This document shows positions 1 to 4,837 of a DNA stretch of 7,290 bases, one piece after another (position 1 is the stretch's first letter; each line of letters opens with the position of its first letter). The notes below the pieces were generated by a model. That model saw only the letters and a list, made by a program, of their open reading frames with translations, was not told the DNA's origin and did not search any database. Origin of the DNA: JAEZJZ01 sp964450265 (GTDB lineage Bacteria > Bacillota > UBA994 > UBA5500); NCBI GenBank assembly GCA_964450265.1, contig CAYVCY010000109.1:1-7290 (forward strand). Direction: 5' to 3'. The translations under genes were made by a program, and so were the position numbers.

Positions 1-5
1 CCTTC

Positions 6-55
6 TTAGAGCAAAGCTCCAAAGGAATAACGGGTCTCTTGGAGCAAAGCTCCAA
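6..55 (-). repeat. Twin identical-core hairpins in the rRNA leader
   Basis: Two copies of one 17-nt hairpin sit 33 bp apart. The perfect copy at 39-55 reads TTGGAGC TTT GCTCCAA on the minus strand. The copy at 6-22 differs by one base in one arm. They are just upstream of where 16S rRNA is expected to begin. Possible roles are pre-rRNA folding or processing, or small duplicated elements; the sequence does not decide. Confidence 0.6.
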
Positions 56-105
56 TAGACTATGGGTCTATAAACCCAGATTTTCATCTGGTTCCATCAT
101 TGTTC

Positions 106-120
106 AGTTTTCAAGGATCT
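106..120 (-). promoter_or_regulatory. boxA-like rRNA antitermination site
   Basis: The minus strand reads AGATCCTTGAAAACT followed by GAACA. This closely resembles the boxA element (TGNTCTTTGAAAACT-like) of Bacillota rRNA leaders and spacers, where NusB/NusE bind to form the antitermination complex. Its place downstream of tandem promoters supports the call. Confidence 0.65.
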
Positions 121-125
121 AAGGT

Positions 126-205
126 ACGGGGACACACTTCAACCTGAAGCTCGTTTTGAAAGCTTTGCATGAAGTGCGTTTTGAATGCCTGAAGTATGTC
201 CCCGT
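126..205. repeat. 80-bp REP/MITE-like palindromic element inside the rRNA leader
   Basis: The ends are ACGGGGACACACTTCA (126-141) and TGAAGTATGTCCCCGT (190-205), 16-bp inverted repeats with one mismatch. The interior holds two imperfect direct copies (145-163 and 170-188) and a central AAAGCTTT (159-166). GGGGACA-type ends of this kind are familiar from dispersed REP-like palindromes associated with Y1 (TnpA-REP) transposases; that link is from memory and no transposase is present here. I see no clear target-site duplication. The element lies between P2 and boxA and would be transcribed as a long hairpin in the pre-rRNA. Confidence 0.7.
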
Positions 206-267
206 CGTTTGGCGGAGCTTCTCACATCCAGCTTCCCGCGACCCACTGTCTAAACGACAGCTTTATT

Positions 268-296
268 AGATTAGCACGCCCAAAGAAGCTTGTCAA
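268..296 (-). promoter_or_regulatory. rRNA operon promoter P2 (sigma-A type)
   Basis: On the minus strand a perfect -35 TTGACA (291-296) and a -10 TAATCT (268-273) are separated by exactly 17 bp. The predicted start is near 261. It shares a ten-base motif (ATTTTGCCGG on the minus strand, at 321-330) with the region upstream of P1 (395-404), which may reflect promoter duplication. Confidence 0.8.
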
Positions 297-364
297 CATG
301 TCAGCCAAAAACGATTTCAGCCGGCAAAATTGCGCTGTCTTTACTCGGTAGCGCCGTATTGAAT

Positions 365-393
365 ACTTTACACGGCTGATTGCACTTCGTCAA
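365..393 (-). promoter_or_regulatory. rRNA operon promoter P1 (sigma-A type)
   Basis: On the minus strand a -35 hexamer TTGACG (388-393) and a -10 hexamer TAAAGT (365-370) are separated by exactly 17 bp. The predicted start is near 358. The bases upstream of the -35 are T-rich (ATATTTTGCCGG). It lies about 100 bp upstream of a second, similar promoter, the tandem arrangement typical of bacterial rRNA operons. Confidence 0.7.
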
Positions 394-460
394 CCCGGCA
401 AAATATGGTCCAGCAGGAGCAGCAGCATAGCTCTTCGTTGTATGGAAAGCGCAAGAAGAC

Positions 461-480
461 AGGCAGCCAATCGGCTGCCT
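461..480 (-). terminator. Terminator-like hairpin immediately after bofA
   Basis: A perfect 8-bp stem AGGCAGCC/GGCTGCCT with a 4-nt loop starts one base past the bofA stop codon. On the minus strand it is followed by GTCTTCTTGCGCTTT, a pyrimidine-rich but not canonical U tract. It probably ends the yaaL-bofA transcript before the rRNA promoters. Confidence 0.5.
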
Positions 481-481
481 A

Positions 482-775
482 TCAGAACAACAAGAACTGC
501 AACAACGTGGCTAGGAAGAATCCGGGCATTCCCAGAACAGTTGGCAGGAGCAACGTGACCAGATTCAGCGGAACCGCATATCCGAAGCGGCTGCCGACTA
601 AGTTGACCAGAATTAGCGCCAAGGCTGAGACACCAATTCTCAACAACACGCGTCCGGCGTTTCTCAGCGGAGACAGAATCAGCCTCAGTACCAGATATAG
701 CAAGATGAGCGCAAAAGCAAAAGCGATGATCACATTGACTGAGGCAGCAGAGCCAAACAATGAAATTGATGGCAA
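482..775 (-). CDS. bofA: Pro-sigma-K processing inhibitor BofA family protein
   Basis: BofA is a small membrane protein that, in Bacillus, holds the SpoIVFB protease inactive in the outer forespore membrane until engulfment-linked signalling releases it, delaying pro-sigma-K cleavage. The 97-residue product is almost wholly hydrophobic: membrane segments at about 12-34 and 43-60 and a hydrophobic C-terminus from about 73. The family signature is visible as N58-L-V-G-S-R-F-G (58-65), then VPLN (68-71) and LGMPG (81-85). The start codon is TTG, supported by an AAAAGGAGG Shine-Dalgarno (785-793) nine bases upstream. It follows the yaaL-like gene by 76 bp and precedes the rRNA promoters, the order seen in B. 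subtilis. The family call is firm; the sporulation role is inferred from the family. Confidence 0.9.
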   Translation of the reverse strand: MPSISLFGSAASVNVIIAFAFALILLYLVLRLILSPLRNAGRVLLRIGVSALALILVNLVGSRFGYAVPLNLVTLLLPTVLGMPGFFLATLLQFLLF

Positions 776-793
776 AGTCAGGAACCTCCTTTT

Positions 794-832
794 TGGACTA
801 GTTATTAGTACTTACGTACTATTGTCCAAGAA
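794..832 (-). promoter_or_regulatory. Hairpin in the yaaL-bofA intergenic gap, just upstream of the bofA ribosome binding site
   Basis: TTGGAC and GTCCAA arms enclose AGTAC/GTACT, forming an imperfect stem with a 5-nt bulge and a TTAC/GTAA loop. On the minus strand it ends directly against the AAAAGGAGG of bofA and lacks a U tract, so it is not a terminator. The same bases can be read as a weak promoter (TTGGAC, 16 bp, TAATAA). Either it shapes translation of bofA or it marks a bofA-specific promoter. Confidence 0.35.
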
Positions 833-851
833 TAGAATGGCTGTCCCCGCT

Positions 852-1205
852 TTATTCGCATCCGGGGTTCGGCAACGAGCCATTCTCGGGCAGAACCAGC
901 CCTGCCGAAGGGACAGCTTCGGCACACGGTTCCGGCTCAAAGGCACGCAAGCCTTCGGACTTGGCGAGCCGCAAGAGGTACATATACTTTTTCTGCGCTG
1001 CTTCTCTCAAGAGGATGGCGTGATCGACTAGCTCTGGGTCAGATACACATTCGAAATAACGCTGAGCGTTCTCCCACTCGCGCCGCGCCTGCTGCACCTG
1101 ATCCAGCATATCTACATCGGGGGACTCTGCAATGGACTGCGTTGATCGGTCCGCACTTAGGCCACCTACCAATTGTTCCACCCAACGAAAAAAGGCAGTC
1201 TGCAT
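852..1205 (-). CDS. yaaL: DUF2508 (YaaL-like) family protein
   Basis: The function of this family is not known. The core at about residues 33-83 shows the DUF2508 pattern: QARREWENAQRYF (38-51), DPELVDHAI (56-64) and KKYMYLLRLAK (72-82). It is charged, likely helical and soluble. I place the start at the ATG at 1205, because an AAGGAGGAG Shine-Dalgarno lies at the right distance just upstream, giving 117 residues; an in-frame ATG at 1232 would add nine residues but has no such site. A Pro/Glu-rich tail of about 34 residues (from 84) makes it longer than the roughly 75-residue Bacillus YaaL. It sits between recR and bofA as in Bacillus, separated from recR by 151 bp, so it probably has its own promoter. 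Confidence 0.85.
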   Translation of the reverse strand: MQTAFFRWVEQLVGGLSADRSTQSIAESPDVDMLDQVQQARREWENAQRYFECVSDPELVDHAILLREAAQKKYMYLLRLAKSEGLRAFEPEPCAEAVPSAGLVLPENGSLPNPGCE

Positions 1206-1320
1206 AGATATCTCCTCCTTGAATCGGCCCATTGATTATTGCTAGCACACACCCACGTGTTTAAGAGCGCATGTTCTGCGAGCATGCTTAATGCTCAGTC
1301 TAGCTAGAACCTATTCAAGA

Positions 1321-1349
1321 ATTATATCCAGCAGAACCCTGCCTAATAC
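1321..1349 (-). promoter_or_regulatory. Possible promoter for yaaL-bofA
   Basis: A perfect -10 hexamer TATAAT (1321-1326, minus strand) lies 115 bp upstream of the yaaL start in the gap after recR. The -35 position at 17 bp spacing reads GTATTA, a poor match. A 17-nt hairpin (1280-1296, GAGCAT/ATGCTC) and a 10-bp palindrome TCTAGCTAGA (1299-1308) follow. The gap suggests separate transcription, but the promoter is weakly supported. Confidence 0.3.
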
Positions 1350-1356
1350 ACTCAGC

Positions 1357-1959
1357 CTATAGTTCCCGTCGACCTTCCAATGCTCTGCCCAGAGTTATCT
1401 CATCCACATATTCCAAATCCCCACCTACGGGCAGGCCGTGGGCGATGCGGGTAACCTTGATCCCTAACGGTTTCAAAAGGCGAGACACGTAAAGCGCCGT
1501 TGCTTCGCCCTCGATATTAGGATTAGTGGCCAGGATCACTTCGCCCAGGTCCGGGTTCTTCTGCACCCGCAAAAGCAACTCTCGAATGCGCAGCTGCTCC
1601 GGCCCAATGCCTTCCATCGGAGAAATGGCCCCGTGCAATACGTGGTAGTAACCTCTATACTCATGGGTCTTCTCTAAAGCGGCGATATCCTTTGGCTCTT
1701 GCACTACGCATAGCGCGGTCTGATCTCGGGTGCCGTCGCCGCAGATAGGACAAGGGTCTAGTTCGGTGAGGCTAAAGCACTGGGAGCAGTATTTCGTCTT
1801 ATCCTTTGCGTTCACCATTGCCCTGGCCAAGCGCACAATTTCGTTTCGATCTCGACGCAACAGATGAAAGACCAGCCGCTGCGCACTCTTAGGCCCGATG
1901 CCGGGCAGCTTCATCAGTTCTGCGATCAGCTGATTTATCGGCTCTGGGAAGTAGTTCAT
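1357..1959 (-). CDS. recR: Recombination mediator protein RecR
   Basis: RecR works with RecO (and RecF) to load RecA onto SSB-coated single-stranded DNA at gaps and stalled forks. The 200-residue length is standard. In order: a helix-hairpin-helix at 18-29 (LPGIGPKSAQRL); a four-cysteine zinc finger C58-x2-C61-x8-C70-x2-C73; a Toprim domain from about 81 to 175 with the acidic E88 and the TNPNIEGEATA motif (145-155); and the C-terminal HGLPVGGDLEYVDEITL segment (174-190) that carries the Walker-like GLPVGG. The ATG is only 3 bp after the ybaB stop with no strong Shine-Dalgarno of its own, so translation is probably coupled to ybaB. It is intact, with every key residue present. Confidence 0.97.
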   Translation of the reverse strand: MNYFPEPINQLIAELMKLPGIGPKSAQRLVFHLLRRDRNEIVRLARAMVNAKDKTKYCSQCFSLTELDPCPICGDGTRDQTALCVVQEPKDIAALEKTHEYRGYYHVLHGAISPMEGIGPEQLRIRELLLRVQKNPDLGEVILATNPNIEGEATALYVSRLLKPLGIKVTRIAHGLPVGGDLEYVDEITLGRALEGRREL

Positions 1960-1962
1960 GAC

Positions 1963-2268
1963 CTAGAAGGGCATCTTCAGCCCACCGGTGAAGCGGCCCA
2001 TTTCCTGGGCAGCTAGCTCGTCAGCTTTCTTTAGGGCTTCATTGACCGCGACCAACACCAGGTCCTGCAGCATTTCCACGTCTTCGGGATCGACCGCTGC
2101 GGGGTCGATGACTATCTCCTGTATTTCCTTGTGGCCGGTAGCGGTCACCTTCACCACTCCACCGCCAGCGGTGGCCTCCACCAACTTGTCACCAAGCTCG
2201 GCCTGCACCTTCGCCATCTCGGCCTGCATCTTCTGTGCTTGCTTCATCAGGTTCTTCATGTTATTCAT
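1963..2268 (-). CDS. ybaB: YbaB/EbfC family nucleoid-associated protein
   Basis: Members of this family are small dimeric DNA-binding proteins, often encoded between dnaX and recR. The 101 residues show the family features: an N-terminal helix rich in K, Q and M (MKNLMKQAQKMQAEMAKVQAEL), a central beta region (VEATAGGGVVKVTATGHKEIQEIVIDPA), and a C-terminal helix ending in GLKMPF. I use the first ATG (2268), since GGAGG lies eight bases upstream inside the dnaX end; a second ATG three codons later is less well spaced. It overlaps dnaX by 8 bp in an ATGAATAA arrangement, implying coupled translation. The name yaaK is used in Bacillus. Family assignment is firm; its cellular role is known only from homologues. 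Confidence 0.95.
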   Translation of the reverse strand: MNNMKNLMKQAQKMQAEMAKVQAELGDKLVEATAGGGVVKVTATGHKEIQEIVIDPAAVDPEDVEMLQDLVLVAVNEALKKADELAAQEMGRFTGGLKMPF

Positions 2269-3934
2269 TCCTTTTGCCTCCCATCTGATTTATATCCACT
2301 TCCTGACCTTCAAAAAGGCTGAGGGCGATCCGCTCCGCCTCATTCGGCGGAAGCATGGTCTCCACGGTTCCCCGCGGCTGGCTGTCTTCCACTACGCATT
2401 GCAGGCGCAAGGGGACGCCCATCTCCTCCTGCAGCATCTGCTGCAAAGAAGGCAGGTGCTCGGTGACCACATTTCTGGCAAAGCCCTTGTCAAACTGTAG
2501 TATGACCACTGAGTCGGCCAACCGTTGAACTTGCCCGCTGGCTAAAGGAGCACCGATCGAAGGGTCAGCGCTGGTCACCTTAGCCACGAATTCTGGCCAT
2601 CGTTGTCGCAGCTGGCGCAGGGTCAGTGATGGTTGCTCTTGCTCCTCTGTTCTGGGTGCCTGCGGCTCCGCGTCTTCGGAGTCTGATTGGGGTGATTCTA
2701 TCGGTGTAGGCGCAACAGAAGATGGTTTCTCAGGGGCTGGCGTGTTTACTAACTTAGCCTGAACCTTTGCTGGCTCTGGACCTAATACAGGGTTATCTAT
2801 TCTTCGATCGGTGATCGGTGGGGAATCGTGGGGGGGCTGGTTACTTTTTGAGTCTTGCACCAATGCCGGCAGCGACAGTTGCTCTTTGCACACACTAAAC
2901 AGCGCCAACTCCAGCAGCACCCGCTGATTGGAAACAAACCTCAAGTCCTTTTCCACAGATAACAATGCCTGGAGCAATTCGGTCAGGAATGCACCTGTCA
3001 CCGCCTCTTCTGGAGGCTCGAAACCGTCTGGTGTCAAACCCGCCAAGTGCAGCAAGCAACTACGTCCATACTGACAAAAACCGTCGGTGATCTGCGCGAC
3101 TTCCTTTCCTTGGGCAATCAACTGGTCCACTTCTTCCAAAGCAGCGCCCAAATCGCTTCGTAACAGGCAGGACAACAGGCGGCCAAACAGCACATCTGGC
3201 ACCAGCCCCACTACCTCCTGCACATCGGCGGCGCTGATTGCCTGATCGCCAGCATAGCTTTGCACCTGATCTAGCATAGAAAGGGCATCGCGCATGCCGC
3301 CGTTCGCCGCAGACGCAATCAGGCGCAAGGCCGATTGTTCAGCCAGGATGGCCGCCTCTTGGCATAGTCTAGCCAGTTCTTGCTCGATCACACTGGCGCT
3401 AATGCGGCGGAAATCAAACCGCTGACAGCGGGAAAGGATGGTGGCCGGAACCTTCTGCACCTCGGTAGTCGCAAACACGAATACCACATGTCTGGGCGGT
3501 TCCTCCAACGTCTTTAGCAGAGCATTGAAGGCTTCAGTCGTTAACATGTGGACTTCATCGATGATGTATACTTTGTAACGTCCCTCAGCTGGGGCATACT
3601 TCACCCGCTCGCGCAGCTCTCGGATCTCATCAATGCCGCGATTGGAGGCACCGTCTATCTCCAATACATCAACGTAGCTGCCCACCTTGATTCCCTGGCA
3701 AGCGGAACAGGTGAGGCAAGGCTCGGCTGTGGGGCCATGTTGGCAATTGAGCGCCTTGGCCAACAGTTTGGCCAAGGTTGTCTTGCCGGTTCCCCGCGGG
3801 CCGCAAAAGAGGAAGGCATGATAAACACGCTCTTGCTTGAGCATGTTTTGCAGCGTGCGCACTATGTGCGTCTGGCCGACCACCTCGGAAAAGGTCTGCG
3901 GCCTCCATCTTCTATATAACGCCTGATAGGTCAT
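2261..3934 (-). CDS. dnaX: DNA polymerase III subunit gamma/tau (clamp loader)
   Basis: DnaX is the ATPase motor of the clamp loader, which places the beta clamp on primed DNA and, as tau, links polymerases to the helicase. The AAA+ core is complete: Walker A GPRGTGKT (45-52), zinc-binding cysteines C64, C73, C76 and C79, Walker B IIDEVH (124-129), sensor-1 region ATTEVQK, and the SRC arginine-finger motif (168-170). The clamp-loader collar domain runs to about 360. A Pro/Glu/Ser-rich linker (about 362-435) leads to a conserved C-terminal domain (about 436-557). I choose the ATG at 3934 (557 residues) because GGGGGGAGGG precedes it by six bases and MTYQALYRRWRP is the usual family start; an ATG 18 bp upstream lies in front of that site. 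The total length is close to Bacillus tau. A5G and C7 runs at codons 363-369 may allow a truncated form. Confidence 0.97.
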   Translation of the reverse strand: MTYQALYRRWRPQTFSEVVGQTHIVRTLQNMLKQERVYHAFLFCGPRGTGKTTLAKLLAKALNCQHGPTAEPCLTCSACQGIKVGSYVDVLEIDGASNRGIDEIRELRERVKYAPAEGRYKVYIIDEVHMLTTEAFNALLKTLEEPPRHVVFVFATTEVQKVPATILSRCQRFDFRRISASVIEQELARLCQEAAILAEQSALRLIASAANGGMRDALSMLDQVQSYAGDQAISAADVQEVVGLVPDVLFGRLLSCLLRSDLGAALEEVDQLIAQGKEVAQITDGFCQYGRSCLLHLAGLTPDGFEPPEEAVTGAFLTELLQALLSVEKDLRFVSNQRVLLELALFSVCKEQLSLPALVQDSKSNQPPHDSPPITDRRIDNPVLGPEPAKVQAKLVNTPAPEKPSSVAPTPIESPQSDSEDAEPQAPRTEEQEQPSLTLRQLRQRWPEFVAKVTSADPSIGAPLASGQVQRLADSVVILQFDKGFARNVVTEHLPSLQQMLQEEMGVPLRLQCVVEDSQPRGTVETMLPPNEAERIALSLFEGQEVDINQMGGKRNE

Positions 3935-3993
3935 GCGAATCCCTCCCCCCATGTGATTTATACACCGACACGCGGTTTTCCTCTAGTCTTTTC

Positions 3994-4022
3994 ATTATAA
4001 CCTACCCGTGACATAAGTCTGT
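3994..4022 (-). promoter_or_regulatory. Probable dnaX operon promoter
   Basis: A perfect TATAAT (3994-3999, minus strand) lies 60 bp upstream of the dnaX start and downstream of the SRP RNA terminator, where a promoter for dnaX-ybaB-recR is needed. At 17 bp spacing the -35 reads ACAGAC, which matches the consensus poorly, so the assignment rests mainly on the -10 and position. Confidence 0.45.
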
Positions 4023-4037
4023 CTCCTGCAAAGGATG

Positions 4038-4140
4038 ACCTTCTCCCTTGCCATTCCGAGTGTAACGAAGAATCCAGATTCTTCGGCTGAAGCCTCAGAG
4101 TGCCAAAGAAGGGGAAGCCCCGGGATGACGAGGAGAAGGT
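4038..4140. repeat. 103-bp nested palindromic element between the SRP RNA terminator and dnaX
   Basis: Perfect 9-bp terminal inverted repeats ACCTTCTCC (4038-4046) and GGAGAAGGT (4132-4140) enclose two inner hairpins. The first (4048-4106) centres on a perfect CGAAGAATC/GATTCTTCG stem (4066-4074 and 4077-4085) and extends imperfectly to TTGCCA/TGCCAA ends. The second is GGGG-AAG-CCCC (4111-4121). The CATTCCGAG...CGAAGAATC wording resembles dispersed intergenic palindromes seen in many bacterial genomes. It contains no plausible gene and lies just upstream of the dnaX promoter. Mobile origin is inferred. Confidence 0.6.
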
Positions 4141-4160
4141 AAGCACTCGAGATGACACTG

Positions 4161-4193
4161 ATAATTAAAAGGCCACAGCAAATTGCTGTGGCC
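4161..4193 (-). terminator. Intrinsic terminator of the SRP RNA
   Basis: On the minus strand a long perfect stem (GGCCACAGCAA paired with TTGCTGTGGCC, 4171-4193) is followed directly by TTTTAATTAT (4161-4170). It begins 9 bp beyond the mature 3' end of the SRP RNA, and so separates this RNA from dnaX. Confidence 0.9.
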
Positions 4194-4202
4194 AGATCAA
4201 AA

Positions 4203-4472
4203 TTGCCGTGCCCTATCTTCGACAGGCGCTTCCGAGTGTAACCCGGGTAGTTAGCTCGAACCAGGCTGCCCAGCGGCACACAGAGTTTCCTACTTACCGC
4301 TGCTTCCTTCCGGACCTGACGGAATTCATAGGTCCCTGTTGCGCTAGACCCGGCTGTCAACACCACTTGCCCGAGGCAAGCCTCACAAACGCATGCCTCA
4401 AAATAGGTATTCGGCCCTGCTACAGCGGATTGCAGGTTGAGGGCACCGCTACCTCCCCGCCTAGCACGGCAA
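4203..4472 (-). ncRNA. ffs: Signal recognition particle RNA, large bacterial type (scRNA)
   Basis: This RNA scaffolds the SRP with Ffh for co-translational targeting of membrane and secreted proteins. The minus strand shows the universal domain IV sequence GTCAGGTCCGGAAGGAAGCA (4301-4320), with the GGAA tetraloop and the asymmetric loop for Ffh. The 5' part reads GTGCTAGGCGGGGAGGTAGC and then CCTGCAATCCGCT, which matches the Alu domain of Bacillus scRNA nearly base for base. The closing helix pairs TTGCCGTGC (5' end, 4464-4472) with GCACGGCAA (3' end, 4203-4211), which sets the ends. The resulting 270 nt equals the Bacillus RNA in length. It lies upstream of dnaX as in Bacillus, and has its own promoter and terminator. 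Exact mature ends are inferred from pairing. The Bacillus symbol is scr. Confidence 0.96.
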
Positions 4473-4491
4473 ATTTGTCTAACGGAATCAC

Positions 4492-4541
4492 GCAACACAC
4501 GGTGTTGCCAAGAGGACAAAGCGATTGTTGCGCGAAGCAAC
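4492..4541 (-). other. Precursor hairpins in the SRP RNA 5' leader
   Basis: Between the predicted transcription start and the mature 5' end are two stems: GTTGC/GCAAC with a 5-nt loop (4527-4541) and a perfect 7-bp GCAACAC/GTGTTGC stem with a 3-nt loop (4492-4508). They would be part of a leader of about 80 nt that must be removed from the precursor. In B. subtilis pre-scRNA is processed by RNase III; a similar role here is inference. Confidence 0.45.
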
Positions 4542-4559
4542 TATCAGCTTGTAACGTTT

Positions 4560-4589
4560 ATTATCCCCGATGCAGTCATCATGTGTCAA
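4560..4589 (-). promoter_or_regulatory. SRP RNA promoter (sigma-A type)
   Basis: On the minus strand a perfect -35 TTGACA (4584-4589) and -10 GATAAT (4560-4565) are separated by 18 bp. The predicted start near 4553 lies about 80 bp upstream of the mature SRP RNA. No other minus-strand gene lies between, so it serves this RNA. Confidence 0.75.
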
Positions 4590-4608
4590 GTTATCTCGCA
4601 AGTGCAGT

Positions 4609-4837
4609 TGGCCGGCTGCTCTGCATTGCATGCCTTAGTCTACCACAGAAGTGCTGTTTGTGTGCCTGGTGGATTATAGCACGGCTCCATAGAACTGAAC
4701 AGAACAGGAGAGAGTAATTCTAGGAAGCAGGAAGTGTAGGCACGCCTGTTGAATCTGTCTTTGTTGAAGCTCTATTGGCAACGGTTCTTTACGTACCACG
4801 AACGACTGAAATGAATCAGGAATGGAGGAGGCAAAAG
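4609..4837. other. Divergent spacer between the SRP RNA promoter and the amidohydrolase pair
   Basis: I find no gene, tRNA or recognisable riboswitch here. On the plus strand a weak candidate promoter is TTGAAT (4749-4754), 16 bp, TCTATT (4771-4776), about 60 bp upstream of the amidohydrolase start. Another AT-rich site, GGATTATAGC (4671-4680), has no good -35. A purine-rich repeat-like stretch, GAACTGAACAGAACAGGAGA, lies at about 4693-4712. The only clear signal is the ribosome binding site GGAGGAGG at 4824-4831. Confidence 0.4.

Larger units (their letters stand above)
1..261 (-). promoter_or_regulatory. rRNA operon leader (5' transcribed region; operon continues off the left edge)
   Basis: This stretch contains no gene. 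On the minus strand it follows two strong tandem promoters and reads leftward out of the window. It holds a small hairpin (246-260, CTGTC/GACAG), an 80-bp palindromic insertion (126-205), a boxA-like site (106-120), and a run of hairpins at 76-91, 64-77, 39-55 and 6-22. The boxA-like sequence and the position just downstream of bofA match the rrn operon that follows bofA in Bacillus subtilis. The 16S gene itself is not in the window, so the identity of the operon is inferred from these signals and from gene order. Confidence 0.75.

Noticed and set aside
841..850. A CGGGGACA match to the end of the 80-bp palindrome, near the yaaL stop
   Set aside because: Only eight bases agree and there is no inverted partner nearby, so it is not a second copy.
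405..1031. A 208-codon open frame on the plus strand opposite bofA and the yaaL-like gene
   Set aside because: It lies antisense to two well-supported genes, has no ribosome binding site, crosses the rRNA-side terminator hairpin and shows no recognisable domain.
1288..1318. A possible sporulation-type (sigma-G-like) promoter TGAATA ... CATTAA upstream of yaaL-bofA
   Set aside because: The -10 part matches the sporulation consensus poorly and sits in a hairpin; too weak to list as a feature.
4054..4241. A 13-base exact repeat TTCCGAGTGTAAC at 4054-4066 and 4229-4241
   Set aside because: One copy is inside the palindromic element and the other inside the SRP RNA 3' part. A 13-mer match somewhere in a window of this size is expected about once by chance, and the flanks do not match.
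3995..4717. Open frames on both strands across the SRP RNA and its flanks
   Set aside because: They run through the SRP RNA, its terminator and promoter; translations are low-complexity and match no family I recognise.
4590..4760. A tRNA gene near the SRP RNA, as found upstream of scr in Bacillus
   Set aside because: I found no TTCRANNC-type T-arm with a matching acceptor stem on either strand.
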